Shown: one piece after another, positions 24,415 through 37,605 of the stretch
Layout: every line of letters starts with the position of its first letter
Numbering within the stretch: position 1 is the first letter of the stretch
Source of the DNA: Setaria digitata
Taxonomy: Eukaryota; Nematoda; Chromadorea; Rhabditida; Setariidae
Assembly: GCA_003640385.1 (NCBI GenBank)
Contig: RCAB01000001.1
Location: 1,054,001 to 1,118,000, forward strand
Length of the DNA stretch: 64,000 bases
Reading direction: 5' to 3'
Translations under genes and position numbers: made by a program
The notes under the pieces: model-generated
The model's database searches: none
Told to the model about the DNA's origin: nothing
What the model saw: the letters and a program-made list of their open reading frames with translations, nothing else

Positions 24415-27400
24415 TACACAAATAATGATCAATATATATATATATGAAAAATGTATGTATATAATGATCATTATTTGTGTAATTACAACTTTGTCACTTG
24501 TTAATTGTATTAAGGTCTGGTTAATCCCACAAAATGGTCTTATTCGTACAATTAACGAACCAGCGGTTGAATTGTGTGGTCATCAGAAACGCGTGAACAC
24601 CTTAGCATGGCATCCGACCGCCAGCAATATCCTACTTACTGCTGGTATAATTTTCAGTAAACAACTGCTATAATTGTTGTTCGTTGTGTAGACTGCGTGC
24701 CGTTTCATATTCATACAGGATATTTTCGCATACTATTAGTATCAGTTACTTCCTTGGATGCATCGTTACCGATTGATGATTAGTAAAAGATAAAATCTTT
24801 TTTTTAAACACTTTTATTAGGGCTAAGAGCAGGCACTGGAAAAAGAGGGATGTCGTTATTTTTGCTAGTTTCTAAATGTAAATTTTTATGTGCTAAAGAG
24901 CTATTAGCATACTATTCTTCATGAATTTGCTTATCATATAGGTGGCGAAAATAAGTTATTAATCTGGAACGTTGGTACGGGAGATGCTTTACTTGAAATC
25001 AGTGGCCATCCGGATATGATATGGTCCGTATCTTTCAATTATGATGGTTCGTTTTTTTTGCACCATTTATATTGCCTTTTTTTAACATTTCATTTTCTGA
25101 AGATAATTTTGGAAGCTTATTAAATAATGACTTGCCTTCTCTCATACAGTGTATTATGGAAAATATACTTTTTGCTGTTCTCGTCCTGCAGCACAAAATT
25201 CAGTTGATTTGTTGAAGTTATGATATTTATCATACATATATACATATATTTTTCAGGAAGTCGATTTGTGACGACATCCAAGGATAAAAAAATACGGGTT
25301 ATTGATTCTCATACGGGTGAAGTGCTCCATCAGGGTAATGGACATGAAGGAGTGAAGCCACAACGCGCTATCTTTCTCAAGGATGGAAGAATCTTTACTA
25401 CTGGTTTCACAAAAAGATCTGAAAGACTCTATGCACTCCGAACACAGGTCAATTTATTATATGAATTTAATTTCTTGTCTACTTCTGCTAGTATTTCGGA
25501 TTGGGCATACTCCATATTCTGTGCTCCTCTTTCAAATCCCTGTTAATTTACACTTATCATAAAATATGTTTAGGAAAACTTGGACGAACCACTTATACAG
25601 GAAGAGCTTGATACAAGTAACGGTGTGCTGTTTCCTTTGTATGATGAAGACAGTGGCCTCGTTTATTTGGCAGGCAAAGTAATAATGGGTCCCCGTTTTT
25701 ATTTTATTGTTAACATTAGTGATTCTAATGTGCGCAGTTTATCTTATTATTTCATATATGTATCCACATTTAAAGGCATTGGAAATCCTCTCTATCTGTG
25801 AAGAGGTAGGGGAGGACTCATAAATAAATCACTGCTAAAGCATAGAAATCCATGAAGACCTGAGTTTTTTTTCATCTTACTTTTACTTATTAATAGTCAG
25901 TTTTGTTCTTGCACACCCAGTTGTTAAGGGAGATTGTGCTATACGGTACTATGAAGTGAACAATGAATATCCGTTTGTGCATTATATTAACACATACACT
26001 ACGTCGGAACCTCAACGCGGTATTGCATTTATGCCTAAATTAGGCCTTAATTCCAACGAAAATGAAATTGCACGTATATACAAAGTAACAACAAAAGGTG
26101 TTGTCGAAGAATTGCAATTTTTCGTCCCAAGAAAATCCGACTTGTATCAGGTTTTATTTCAATATATTGTAGAAAGACATCTCTTCGTTTATTACACTAC
26201 TGCCTAGAAGCTGTATAAATGCTTACCTAGTTTGTTTCTTCCTCATCTTAATCTTTGTTCAGGAAGTTTTCCAATTTTAGTTCGGCTTAGATCTTAAACA
26301 CAATTCCTTGTCGAAAATATAGGTGAATTTCTGAGCTTTTTTTAATTTTTTTATGCTTTCAGGTCTACGGAGTAGGATTTTTCTTTCTCTTTCACAATTT
26401 ACTATTATGTAAATGAAAACAGGACAAGCCAGTTTAACATAACACAGTTTCCTCTAGTTTTAGGCAGATCTGTATCCAGATACCAGAAGCCGTGTGCCAG
26501 CTCTCACTGCGGAACAATTTATAGAAGGTCAGAATGCTCCTCCGAATTTGGTACCAGTAAATCCAGATGCCGCTGTTTCTAAACCCAAGGTACAAGTGGC
26601 CAAAAGAGCCAATATCCTCGCTCATCTTCCTCCCAGGTTTTAATTTCTTTATGGAAAGTACGAACAACTTTCTTGCTGAGACTTGCTATCTGTTCCTATC
26701 ATATTATGACGAATATAGTCAGGAAGTGGCTACGCCACGCTCACAAACGGAGCAGCAGAGAATGTCATCATATGAAGATGTACGTCATGAGGAGCCAGCT
26801 CCAACACCACGTCGAAGTAGACCAAAAAGCATGCATGCCGGTCCAATTGACGAAGAGACTGGTATTATCAGGATAGAACGTGGTGGCGGTCCGGAACGTG
26901 AACAGCGCCTGCAAAAAGCACGCAGTCCAGAACGCTTGAATCCCCGGCAACAGGTTTTTGGACTAAGTTCTATTCCAGCTGAAAATTGATCAAAAAAATT
27001 AAAAATTATTTGGTGGAACAGTTGAAAAATGGGACAGAGTATTCTCTTTTGTTGATTTTTTTTTTTTTTGTGCGGTTTTACGAGTGTTTAGGTGCAACTA
27101 CGATCGCATGTTGAAAGAGATGATGCACAGACAACACCTGGTCAGAGAAGAATAACTGCTGATTTGGAACGTATAAAACGCGAGAAAGATCGGGAACTAG
27201 ATCGAGAAGAGCTTGCTCTTCCACAACAAATGCATAGTAATTCGGTTTCGCCAAGACAGAGTGTGAGTGGACCTTCCGAGGTAAAAGTTTTTTCGATCAC
27301 CCACTGCTCGAAAGCAAATTAGTCAAACAGCATTGGGCTTTCTTGACTAATTGGCGAAGAAAAAAGTCTTGACTCAACTCGAGCTTTTCTTTTTTTTTTT

Positions 27401-27812
27401 TTTTTTAAGTCTTTTTTTATTCATATTCCGCTTTTCCTTCTGTCCTGTATGCGAGGATTTCTCATGAGTTTTAGCTAAATTTAATTAAATGGAATTCAGG
27501 CTTACGCAGTTCAAAGTGGGTCAGTCATCCATAAATTATTATTTGGCGATCATTATTCACTTGTAGTACTAGCAGTTATTAACCTCTGTGTGATAACTAG
27601 CAAGCGTAGGATTTTATCTAAGTTAATGCTCTCAGGAACTTAACCTTGGAACCAAGTCCGTACCCAACTTTGAATTTCAGGCAGGTTCATTAGAAGACAT
27701 GTTATCAGATCTGAACAAAATCAAAGCTGTCCTACGACAGCATGAGAGAAGAATTCGTTTATTGGAAGATGAAATAGCAGAAAAAAATATGGCTAATACA
27801 TACAGCTTTTAG
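22393..27812 (+). CDS. cor-1: Coronin, WD40 actin-binding protein
   Basis: Coronins bind F-actin and coordinate Arp2/3 and cofilin at the cell cortex. Exons: 22393-22584, 24223-24345, 24515-24644, 24942-25046, 25257-25447, 25574-25678, 25929-26150, 26464-26636, 26719-26953, 27092-27280, 27681-27812, all in phase, about 598 residues. N-terminal signature VRQSKFRHVFCKPAKHE is followed by WD repeats: HEVAWSPFNDNVIASCSEDT, HQKRVNTLAWHP, GGENKLLIWNVGTGD, SVSFNYDGSRFVTTSKDKKI, then the coronin C-terminal extension (PRKSDLYQADLYPDT). A charged low-complexity linker and a final coiled coil (DLNKIKAVLRQHERRIRLLE) that would trimerise the protein complete it. Intron 1 is 1.6 kb. If exon 9 is not spliced the frame stops at 26989, giving a form without the coiled coil. 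Confidence 0.96.
24367..24411. repeat. (AT)n microsatellite in coronin intron 2
   Basis: About 45 bases of uninterrupted AT dinucleotides beginning 22 bases inside the intron. Confidence 0.9.
24412..24484. repeat. Perfect inverted repeat (19-base arms) in coronin intron 2
   Basis: Arm 24412-24430 is the exact reverse complement of 24466-24484, with a 35-base AT-rich loop. Next to the AT tract and with no coding content, it could be a small foldback element inserted in TA-rich sequence or an RNA hairpin that brings the splice sites of this 169-base intron together. Confidence 0.85.
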
Positions 27813-29115
27813 GAATATCGAAAATCTTTTTCTGGTGCCTGTTCGGGAGTTATGAGGTTGCGTTTAGAATGTACGATGTCTGTATCATTCGGCAGCTGCT
27901 TTTCCTACAAGAAAACGCTCTTGCCGTGGGGAGACGGATTTCTACCTAATTTAGAAGTAAACAGATCGTCCCGCCACCATCCAGGAAAAGATCAATATTA
28001 TTTTATTGGTGCCTTTATTTTGAAGATAACATAATTGGACTGCAATTGTAAAGCGACTAATTTGAAGTTATATCCTATGATTCTAAAACTTTATTGTCGA
28101 ATTAAAAAATTCAAAATCAATGTAGCTTGCACAAACGGACGGAAATTCTAATAACTTAATTTCAAAAAAAAAAAAAGTGACTAAGGCCGCTAGTTAATTC
28201 GTTTTTTCACAGCTTGAAGAAATGTACTACACTGCACGCACGCCTGCGAGTTCTACTTAAGCGCTAGCGAGACGGTTAGCTTTTGGAACTTATGAATTCT
28301 CCGGATATTTCTCAGCTATTCATTCAGTTGTGTGTTTACAAGGCTGCTTGCTTGCATACTTATTAAATTCCATAGTTGTACTGGAGAGATTTACCTGCTT
28401 CTCTCAATCTGCCGTAGCTACATGACTGCAGGCTTAAAATGCACAATTTACGAAAAAAAAAACTAAGAATCTACGCTCCATAGTATCCATGGCTGAACTT
28501 TAAATCGTGATATCCATGCAGTATAAGTCTACCTTGGATAACGTATATCAACTTTTAGGATTTTATGAGTAACAAAGTTTAACAACAAGAAAGGAAAACT
28601 TTTGTATACAATTGATTGTGTAAAGATAAAATTCTGAGGTTCACAAATAGAAATTTTTGTTCTGGACCAGCCGGAAAAATATCAAAAGGATTTCCCTGAA
28701 GGCAAAGTGATGATGCCAATAATTTCTAAATTTTCAGCAATAAATCAAATGTAACTTTTTCTTGGACAACCTGGCAACATCAAAAGCGAGGGAAATTACA
28801 GTTTGGTAACTGTTCATTATCACTTAGCATTCTATAACTTCACTGATTATTTTTTTTAAGAGTAGGAAAATATCCCAACTATATCGTACATGTAAACTTT
28901 TTGGGAATATAGTGAAAACAACGTTACACAAAATTACAAATATAAGTTGGTCATTATGATTATCTCGTACGAAACAGATTTTAAACTGGAAAGTTAAGTC
29001 GTTCAGTTAGCGACATTTTCACCATTAAGTGACAACTTTTTGGCAAGAAATAATATAAATTTGATGCACGACTTTGTTAAAATAAGAATCAACAAAACTG
29101 GCTGATTTTTGCAAT
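27813..29115. other. Convergent intergenic region coronin / dyskerin
   Basis: About 1.3 kb between converging 3' ends. No supported exon; the open frame at 27852-28034 follows the coronin stop and looks like 3' UTR. Confidence 0.45.
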
Positions 29116-31987
29116 CTACTCGCTTTCCTCATCACTTGATGAATCTGACGATTCTTTTTCTTTTCTCTCCTTTTCCTTTGATTTCTGCAAAAACTCTGAA
29201 TAAGTAGCAGTGACCTGCATGTTAAGTAAATCTATCTTTTGTTTTGAAAACAGGTGAACGACGTATTGAAATATGGAATGATTCTTAACACTCCGCATAA
29301 ATTTAATTAATGCTCTGATCAACTTTCCTCATAGCTCTTCCAACATTCTTGAGAAAATGGAAAACCTCATTTTTAAATTCCACTGATATCTGTTTACAGT
29401 CAGCGGGATTGGTGTCACTGAGATCGTAATAAGCCGAACGCCAACCAGCAGGAGTTTTCTCGTTCGGTTTACCATGTTTGTCAAGCAATCCTTGACTTAT
29501 CTGAAATTTGGGCCGCTCGAGAAGCTTAGCGAAACAATTAAGGAGAACGAATAATTATTTGTATTATATGATTTGAAGGGAGAAGAGAAATACCATCGCC
29601 TTTTTTTTAGATGCAATTGGGCCAAGACACCATTTTCGGGCGTAAGTGTCTCTTTCCATAATCACTCTTTTGATTTTCGCAACGATCCCATGATCCGTCA
29701 CTGCCATCGTTGATGTAGTCATTAATGCCACCGCTGAATTCAGAAACATAACATATTCATAAAAAACAGGAACTATTCCCCTACATTAAAAAAAAGGCAA
29801 TATTTGTCTTTTTTATTACGTGTGAAACAAATGAAGCCTACTATTATAAACCAAATGAAATTCATAACAGCAAAACCGACCTAAACAAATTGCTTCACCC
29901 TTTGTCGTTACGATAACAATTTCTTCATTCAATTCGATTCCATTTTCGAATCGGAGGATACCGGGAAGCAATATTTTGGCGCCATAGCAAATTGCGTTAA
30001 CCTAATAATTTGGTATGATCAAAAGTTTTCAATAATGGCAATGAGAAACCAAAACATCTTGTCTAGACTAGAAGCGGTTACAGCGTTACAGATGCAAAAA
30101 TAAAAATTCTAGTCTTCTCGAAGGTCATCGGAACCGTGTTACGCACTTTCCATTAGTGATTTAATTGACCATCACATACGAATCTTTATATCGAAAATGG
30201 ATGAAAGAAAATGCTACCAAACTTTCCCATTAAATCTATTATCTTATTAATCCTTTTACTCCCTGCAAAACAACAAACAATGTTCTCATCCCTATTACTT
30301 TGCTACACCTATTTTTGCTAAAAATCAAGAACAAAATACTTACAGCACTGTCTTTGACAACGATTCGTTTATGACCTACGAGAAGAGATTCCAGCGGCCG
30401 AATTACTCTCCGCAAATAACTATCGTCATTGTTATGGTCATAAAGATATTGTGCATCCAAAATATCATGCATTGTCATTAAGTTGTCCTTTTCCCCAAAA
30501 ATGCCTAAAATGTGAAAATTTATCAAGTTACTAAATGACTTTATATGCAAATCGACTACTAATCTGATAAAATCTGCTAAATGCACCTGAGCGAATTCTC
30601 CGCAATTCCTGCATCTGACCACCGACACCTAACAGTAAGCCCAGATGCACACAAATTGTCCGCACATAGGTCCCCGCTTCGCATTTCACCTTAAAATTAA
30701 ATGTTTTCTACTAATTCCTTTTAAAACTAAATGCAGTGATCAGTTAGCCGATGGATGAATATCATAGACAGTAAGTTGTAGAAATTAGTGGGAAATCTAC
30801 ATTATGTGTTCAAAGACAAGCATAAATAAAAGCTTAGATTCAGCAAAACAAACCCAAAAAATGCCCATATTTTGATTTGGATTATATTCAATCAGCTTAT
30901 TTTCATAGATTGTCCTAATTCTTAATTGTCGCTTAACAGCCGATATAAGCGGTGGGCGTTGAAATAATGCACCGGTCAATTTTTCTAAAGCCTGCTTCAC
31001 TTTTTTTTCTGATTCAACCGTATTGTGCAGTCGAAATATCGTTACATATTCCTTTCCAGCACCTTGCTGTGATTTTGCAAGTCTCGTAGCTCGATCGATG
31101 CAAACAATCAAACAGCCTGATACCTGTAATGAAGAAATTTTGACACAAATAATCTAACGATTGCTTATCCATTACGGATGAATCTATTTTTCAAAAAGTA
31201 GACCAAAAGAATATATAAAACGTTTAAAAAAAAATCATTTAGACACTACCAGAAAGTTTTTGCGGTATAACGCATACCTTAGGGTCCAAAGTACCACTGT
31301 GACCAGTTTTGTCAACACGTAATATCCGCTTGACCCATGCGACCACTTCATGACTAGATGGGTTAGCTGGCTTATCCAAATTTATGCAACCAGAAGAGAC
31401 GTAATTCTTAATGTCCCTTTTAAGTGGTGAACAACCTTCCGGAAGTGGAGTATAGTGATTTGAACGTACATTTAATTTGTCGAAGTTCTGAAAACTTCAA
31501 GTTTGTAACAGAACAGACATTTTCTTCCACGAAAAAAAAAAATTGGTTTAACAGTCCGTCAAACATTACTTGGTGGGAAATGATTTATCCTGTGACAATG
31601 TATTTCGTTTTACAATTCAAAAGCCCAACATATATCTTTTAAACCGCTGCGAAATTCTCTTTAGTACCACACGATTGGCAAACTGCATCGTCAATCCAAA
31701 TAGTTACTTGGAAAGAGATAATTAGTCTATATTTATTCCACAATATACGTGCAAATGATACCATACCTTCAACAGGAGTGGCCACTGTGAAGTATCCAAC
31801 ACAGCTACCTTTTCGGAAGGTTTAATAGCGTAGTCACCTGCAGCTTGAGCTTCCTAAAATAATATAACTGCAACAAAAATTATATACAGAATACCGTCCA
31901 TGTTTAATAGGAGATTGATAAAATCGAGAGTGAACTTACGCCCACATCGAATTCGTCCGGTTTCACTGATTTATGTTTCTTTCCCAT
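29116..31987 (-). CDS. DKC1: Dyskerin (Cbf5/Nop60B), H/ACA RNP pseudouridine synthase
   Basis: Dyskerin is the catalytic subunit of H/ACA snoRNPs, converting uridine to pseudouridine in rRNA and snRNA. Exons (minus): 31987-31940, 31853-31767, 31487-31278, 31123-30854, 30689-30587, 30504-30344, 30001-29881, 29733-29594, 29500-29324, 29214-29116, in phase, 471 residues. Marks: [34 protein letters not shown], the catalytic-Asp motif [47 protein letters not shown], then the PUA domain ([15 protein letters not shown]) and [19 protein letters not shown]. The C-terminal basic/acidic tail is short ([20 protein letters not shown]) compared with the long Lys runs of vertebrate dyskerin. The donor of exon 9 (GTTGAT) is the least certain. 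A TTTTAG acceptor ending at 31997 lies nine bases before the ATG. Diverges from ran-1. Confidence 0.96.
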
Positions 31988-33128
31988 TTTGTTTTTCTAA
32001 AAGCACAACTTTAGGCAAACACTTCCTACTCTTAAACTACATAATGCAGGCGTTGACTTAATCTTTAGAACTTTCAAAAAGTTCTATTAACGGCAGCATA
32101 ATTTTATCTCACTGGATAATATTTAAAAAAGATACGAAGAATCGGCGCTAAAGATCTTAATTAAAGCATCTACTCTTGCCCCAGGATTAAAGGTCTAAGT
32201 AGCCGCGAAGACATAGAATTATTTGCATGAATCAAGGCATAAATAGATGCTACCAAAAGTACTGCAACTTCTCTCCCCCTCTCTTTTCCTTGACGCTTGT
32301 TCACACCTTGGCTCATGCGAACAATTCATGACCGCTTAGACCTTCAATCCTCATCTTATAACTCGTCTTCATCGTGTTCTTTCATGTCCTACTGAAGTTC
32401 ATGAGCTGAAGTATGGAAACTGAAGATTACTCCTCGTATTACAACTCAAGAGATTTGCGAAACGATCACAAGTACAGTACCGATAAAGAGAGTGAGAAAA
32501 GCCGCCCTCCATTCATTAAATTTCTCTTTTAACTAATAAAAAGGATCCTATGCCCCTAAGCCTCACTTCCAACTAAAACGTATACTCTCGGGATCCCGCC
32601 AATTTAGGCCATACAAAGTTGTCAAAATTCGACTACCGCATCATATTTACACGAAGTTTGTATAGTAGGGTAGGTTGTGAAGCGAGTAGCCAAAGAGCGA
32701 TGATTTGCGAACGCTTTGCTTTCCCTTGTAGGAGTCGGAGATGTGTTGGGTTTGTGTTGGTGAGAGTTGCAAGGAGGTGCGGGGTTATATGTGTAGATGT
32801 TGCTTAGTGAGTCGAGAGTTTACCTAGCGGGATGCAGGAAGCACGAGGTTTCCATATTGTGACCTTTCTGTGCTCTTTTGGTGGTCGAGATGGTCGTGAG
32901 ATTTTCTCCTAGCTTTTTCTCTCTCCTCTCCCTTTTCCTTCCCATCACTCTGTCAACGTTGCTTCATTTTCCTTCGTTGAGAGTGTTCTCTGTCATTTCA
33001 GCGCAGTATATTAATCATATTACTTCACGACTCCTCATATTCTAGGCTCTCTCCACAAGTGTTTCCTAATTTCTCGGAATTACCTTTCTATATCTAAAAT
33101 TACATAACTTAGCATTTCAGTGATAAAT
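31988..33128. promoter_or_regulatory. Divergent intergenic region dyskerin / ran-1
   Basis: About 1.14 kb between opposing start codons. Parts (about 32240-32520 and 32650-33010) are richer in C/T and G than the flanks, as expected for promoters. No coding exon recognised. Confidence 0.5.
33115..33120 (+). promoter_or_regulatory. Probable spliced-leader acceptor for ran-1
   Basis: atttcag ends at 33120, eight bases before the ran-1 ATG, with no upstream donor needed: the arrangement expected of SL1 trans-splicing in nematodes. Equivalent sites precede mpc-1, rpn-12, dhs-28, dyskerin and the gene at 56448. Confidence 0.6.
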
Positions 33129-34375
<1,247 letters not shown>

Positions 34376-34417
34376 TGGAGTGACTGTTGAAGTTCTGGAA
34401 AAATGAGAAACATATTG

Positions 34418-34437
34418 AAAAAAAAAAAAAAAAAAAA
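34418..34437 (+). repeat. A20 homopolymer in the ran-1 3' UTR
   Basis: Twenty consecutive A in genomic sequence, a site prone to internal oligo-dT priming in cDNA data. Confidence 0.8.
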
Positions 34438-35100
34438 GAAACTGCATCATTATCACATTACTGTTATTGCTGTGCTTTTCATGCCATTTATTGATTGGTT
34501 GTTTTTGTGTTTGTTTACCCTGATTTACGTTCCTCAGTTTACATAAATTTGATGCATCGCGACATTCATAGGAACAACTAGCGGTTGGTGTTATCGCTAC
34601 ATCAATTTAACGACGCATATGTGTTCTCAATAAACGGTAATTGCATGTGTGCCACTGAAGCACTCCCTTTTTCCCATGTTTTTCTTCATTTAAAAATCTC
34701 AGAGTATGTACGGAGAAAAGCGGAGGGAGGGGGACGAACGGAGTTTTTGAGAGTTCACTATTTTTTAACTCTTTCATTACTGTTATTCACGGGTACGTTT
34801 TTCCCCACAGTTATTGGTCAGAACGCAAGTCTTTTATCTTCACTGCCTTGTACGCATTATTTGCAGAGTGGGTATACTTACAAAATTGGTTATTCTTAGT
34901 TGTATGGAGAGATCAGAGAAAACCTGGTTCCGTACTGAATCAACGAGAATGCTGCTTGGCTTGTAGATTTTGTGGGTTGGTAATAATTTATCCTACGGCA
35001 ACACTGTCCGTAAGTTGGCAGGTCGATATTTTTTTACGCGCTTCTATTATTACATAAACTGTCACTCTTTTTCTGATCATTAACATTAGTGGTTTAAAAT
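34438..35100 (+). other. 3' flank of ran-1
   Basis: Contains the likely polyadenylation signal (34629-34634). Open frames at 34585-34899 and 34848-35057 have no recognisable product and no convincing splice junctions. Confidence 0.4.
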
Positions 35101-35109
35101 TCCTCCAGT

Positions 35110-35464
35110 TAGTCTCATTTATTCAACAATGGAAGAGTGTGCAAAGCCCGCATTCTACGTCACATTGTGCGGGCATATTACCTCAGTATTATAGGGTCTT
35201 TCAAATTCACAGCAGTAAGTAAAATAACCGATAAGCAAGTCACCTCTAACGGAACAGAACCATCTACAAAAGATTATTAATCTTATTACTTGAGTCACAT
35301 AATAAAATGGGAACATCTCAATGGCTTTATAGTGACCTCCTCACGTATCTTTGAATCTCTTTCAGGTTTTTGATCATGAAACCAAGCAGCTTCTGGTTCT
35401 AGAGGTCACATTCGCAGAAAATGCTTTAGCCGTAGCTAGGGCTGCTACGAAGCTTAATACCTAA
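35110..35464 (+). CDS. Orphan spliced ORF, unidentified (5' part unknown)
   Basis: Two open segments are joined by an intron with near-perfect signals: donor GTAAGT at 35215-35220 and acceptor CTTTCAG ending at 35365. The upstream segment reads NNGRVCKARILRHIVRAYY, then SIIGSFKFTA in phase 0; the downstream exon 35366-35464 reads VFDHETKQLLVLEVTFAENA followed by LAVARAATKLNT and a stop. I do not recognise the family; the alternating charged/hydrophobic pattern and helix-like ending are protein-like, and a divergent mitochondrial ribosomal protein is only a guess. The upstream exon may start near 35110 (after ccagttag). No initiator ATG is placed. It lies between the converging ran-1 and DnaJ genes. 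Alternatives: an extended ran-1 3' exon pair or a decayed gene. Confidence 0.4.
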
Positions 35465-35545
35465 AACTTATCAGTTAGGGATTGATTAACTGAGCTACAG
35501 TATGCCAGTTTGTTGTTTACATTTATGTAAGCTTTCAACAGAGCT

Positions 35546-36816
35546 TTATGTTTGGCGAATATAGGTTAATGTTGTAATACATCCAAAAATAAGGAGCAAA
35601 ATGTGGACCCTCCTCTTTTCTCTTAGTTCTTGCCTTCTCCGTTCCCTCTCCATCACCATAAAGGTTGGTGTTTTATATTTGGATTTTCGTTTTTCTTCTT
35701 CAATTTCCTTCAAAATCTGCCATTCTCTCATCTCACGCTGTCGTTGCATTGGATCCTGAATTAATATCACTTCAAATCATGCAATACAATTCAGCAGCAG
35801 TGATAACTTGACGTTATTCACTATGAGTGGTTTGTGAGCTTTTGAAACCACAGACTTCCATAAAATCTTTCACAGCATCATAATAAGAAATCATAGCGGG
35901 TGTTACGGATTATTAGAGAGGCCAATGACAGCAGTAAAAACCCTATTCTTACTGAGATATGGTTCTTAGTTCAGACGACCTTATAACTGTAGGTGAAATA
36001 AGCTCCTGTTCGTGGACGAAAAGTATTAGTGAATTCACGTCGACTACCAAAATTCGTGAAAAATTCATCAGGCATTTGCCAGTGATCATGCCTAGTCTGC
36101 TGTTTCCTGAAACATTTGCTGCCAATACTGCAAATTCCTTAACAAAAAATTGAAAATGGTTGTTCAGTGATATCACTCACCTAGTATTCACGCTTCGTTG
36201 AAAGTCTTCAAAGGTTTTATAATCTAATCCCAGATCGTCGAAATTTTTCTTTACTCTGATTTGCGTTGGCCAACTCCCGGTAGGTGTCTCTGTCCAATTT
36301 TCATGGTACTTCTTGTCATAAGCTTTTCGTTTTTCTTCAGATGACAAAACTTCATATGCTTCTGATACCTGAAGCATAAAAATTAGGCTTAAATAAATAT
36401 AATACTGCAGGGTAATGAATAAAAACCGAAAATATGATTAAGGGCAGAAGTTTGCTCACAAAACCGTAAACTGTTGTGGGAAGAGGACAGTAACTTCACT
36501 TGTGACAATCACGGTAACTTTTCAGAAGCAAATATTAAATAATACAATATGCCTGTAGAAATTTCTCAGCGGCCAAATTCTTCTGCTCTTTACCATCGTG
36601 TCTGTCTGGATGGTAAATCTTTGATAATTGATAATAAGCAGCTTTGATTTCTTTTGCTGTTGCAGATGACTCAATACCGAGTATTTGGTACAAATCACGC
36701 TGCTCACTCAAAGGATGGGTACTCGTGCTGTATAAACACGTCGTACTAATGGGTATTCGCAAACAATGGTATAAATCCATGCGCAATTTGTCGTAGCGGA
36801 AAATCATTGCAAACAT
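35546..36816 (-). CDS. DnaJ (Hsp40) protein with C-terminal membrane anchor, DNAJC30/DNAJC4-like
   Basis: Exons (minus) 36816-36553, 36368-36181, 36106-35980, 35755-35546 join in phase to 262 residues. The N-terminus is basic/hydroxylated and resembles a mitochondrial presequence. The J domain starts near residue 38 (RDLYQILGIESSATAKEIKA) with the HPD motif in IYHPDRHDG and ends in SEAYEVLSSEEKRKAYDKKY. A linker with FEDF and FTNFGS follows, then a charged helix (QREMREWQILKEIEEEKRK) and a single transmembrane segment (VHILLLIFGCITTLTYI) five residues from the end. This layout is that of DNAJC30, an inner-mitochondrial J protein, or DNAJC4. The first intron appears to start with GC, not GT: only CTACAG joined to GTATCAG rebuilds the J-domain helix. 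A TTATAG acceptor ends at 36825, eight bases before the ATG. Confidence 0.9.
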
Positions 36817-37605
36817 TTCCAAATCTATAAGAAATATTCGACTCTTCAAACCACTAATCTAAGCTAAACCGTACATAGATCGAACAAAGTCTCTTAGTAG
36901 TGTCTGAAACCAAGTCAGAAATGGAATTAAATGAATAGGCTTACACATAGCAGGAAGTTTTTTCAAATTACTTTCACCTCTTTCCTTCCTTGTTTTGCCG
37001 GTCTAACAGTGAATTAGAGCACCTGATAAACACAGGGTTGGGACTATTTGAGATTAAACTGATGTGAACTATATAAAGTAACAAACATCTATAATAGGAA
37101 TATCTATTAGGGTTCAGTGATAAAGTAGTTGAGGAATAAATAGACAAAATTATGAACGTAAAGTACTTGGCGCAAGCATAATCGTAAAGAATTTACATTT
37201 TTTGATCAATGTGCATCATATCTTTACGCTTCAAGACATTCAGTAAAATATAACATCGCGACCAATTTTCGAATTACGTGTGATGCTCCGGACCACAGTA
37301 GCTAATAACAAAACACAGAGAGTTGAAACACTATTAGTATCTCGCAACCTCTCATTTTTGATGGCATTTAGGTTTTGAGGAAATGAAGAAATCATGAACT
37401 TCTCTAGTTAAATAGAGGTAAAGTTTGGATAGCACAATCGGCTGGCTTAAAAATGTATCGGTGATAAAAAATTCTTGCACAATGTGTTTGGAAATATTTA
37501 CTCAAAGCAGGCAATCCAGCTTTAAATAGTTTTTGAAAAACGAACACTTCTATACAAAATTTGACTCAATTAAATTGCACTAAAACTGAACGAGCCAAAA
37601 AATGA
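36817..37605 (-). other. Intergenic region SUMO-like gene / DnaJ gene
   Basis: About 790 bp between two same-strand genes. No supported exon. It could be a long intercistronic spacer or contain the DnaJ promoter. Confidence 0.45.
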
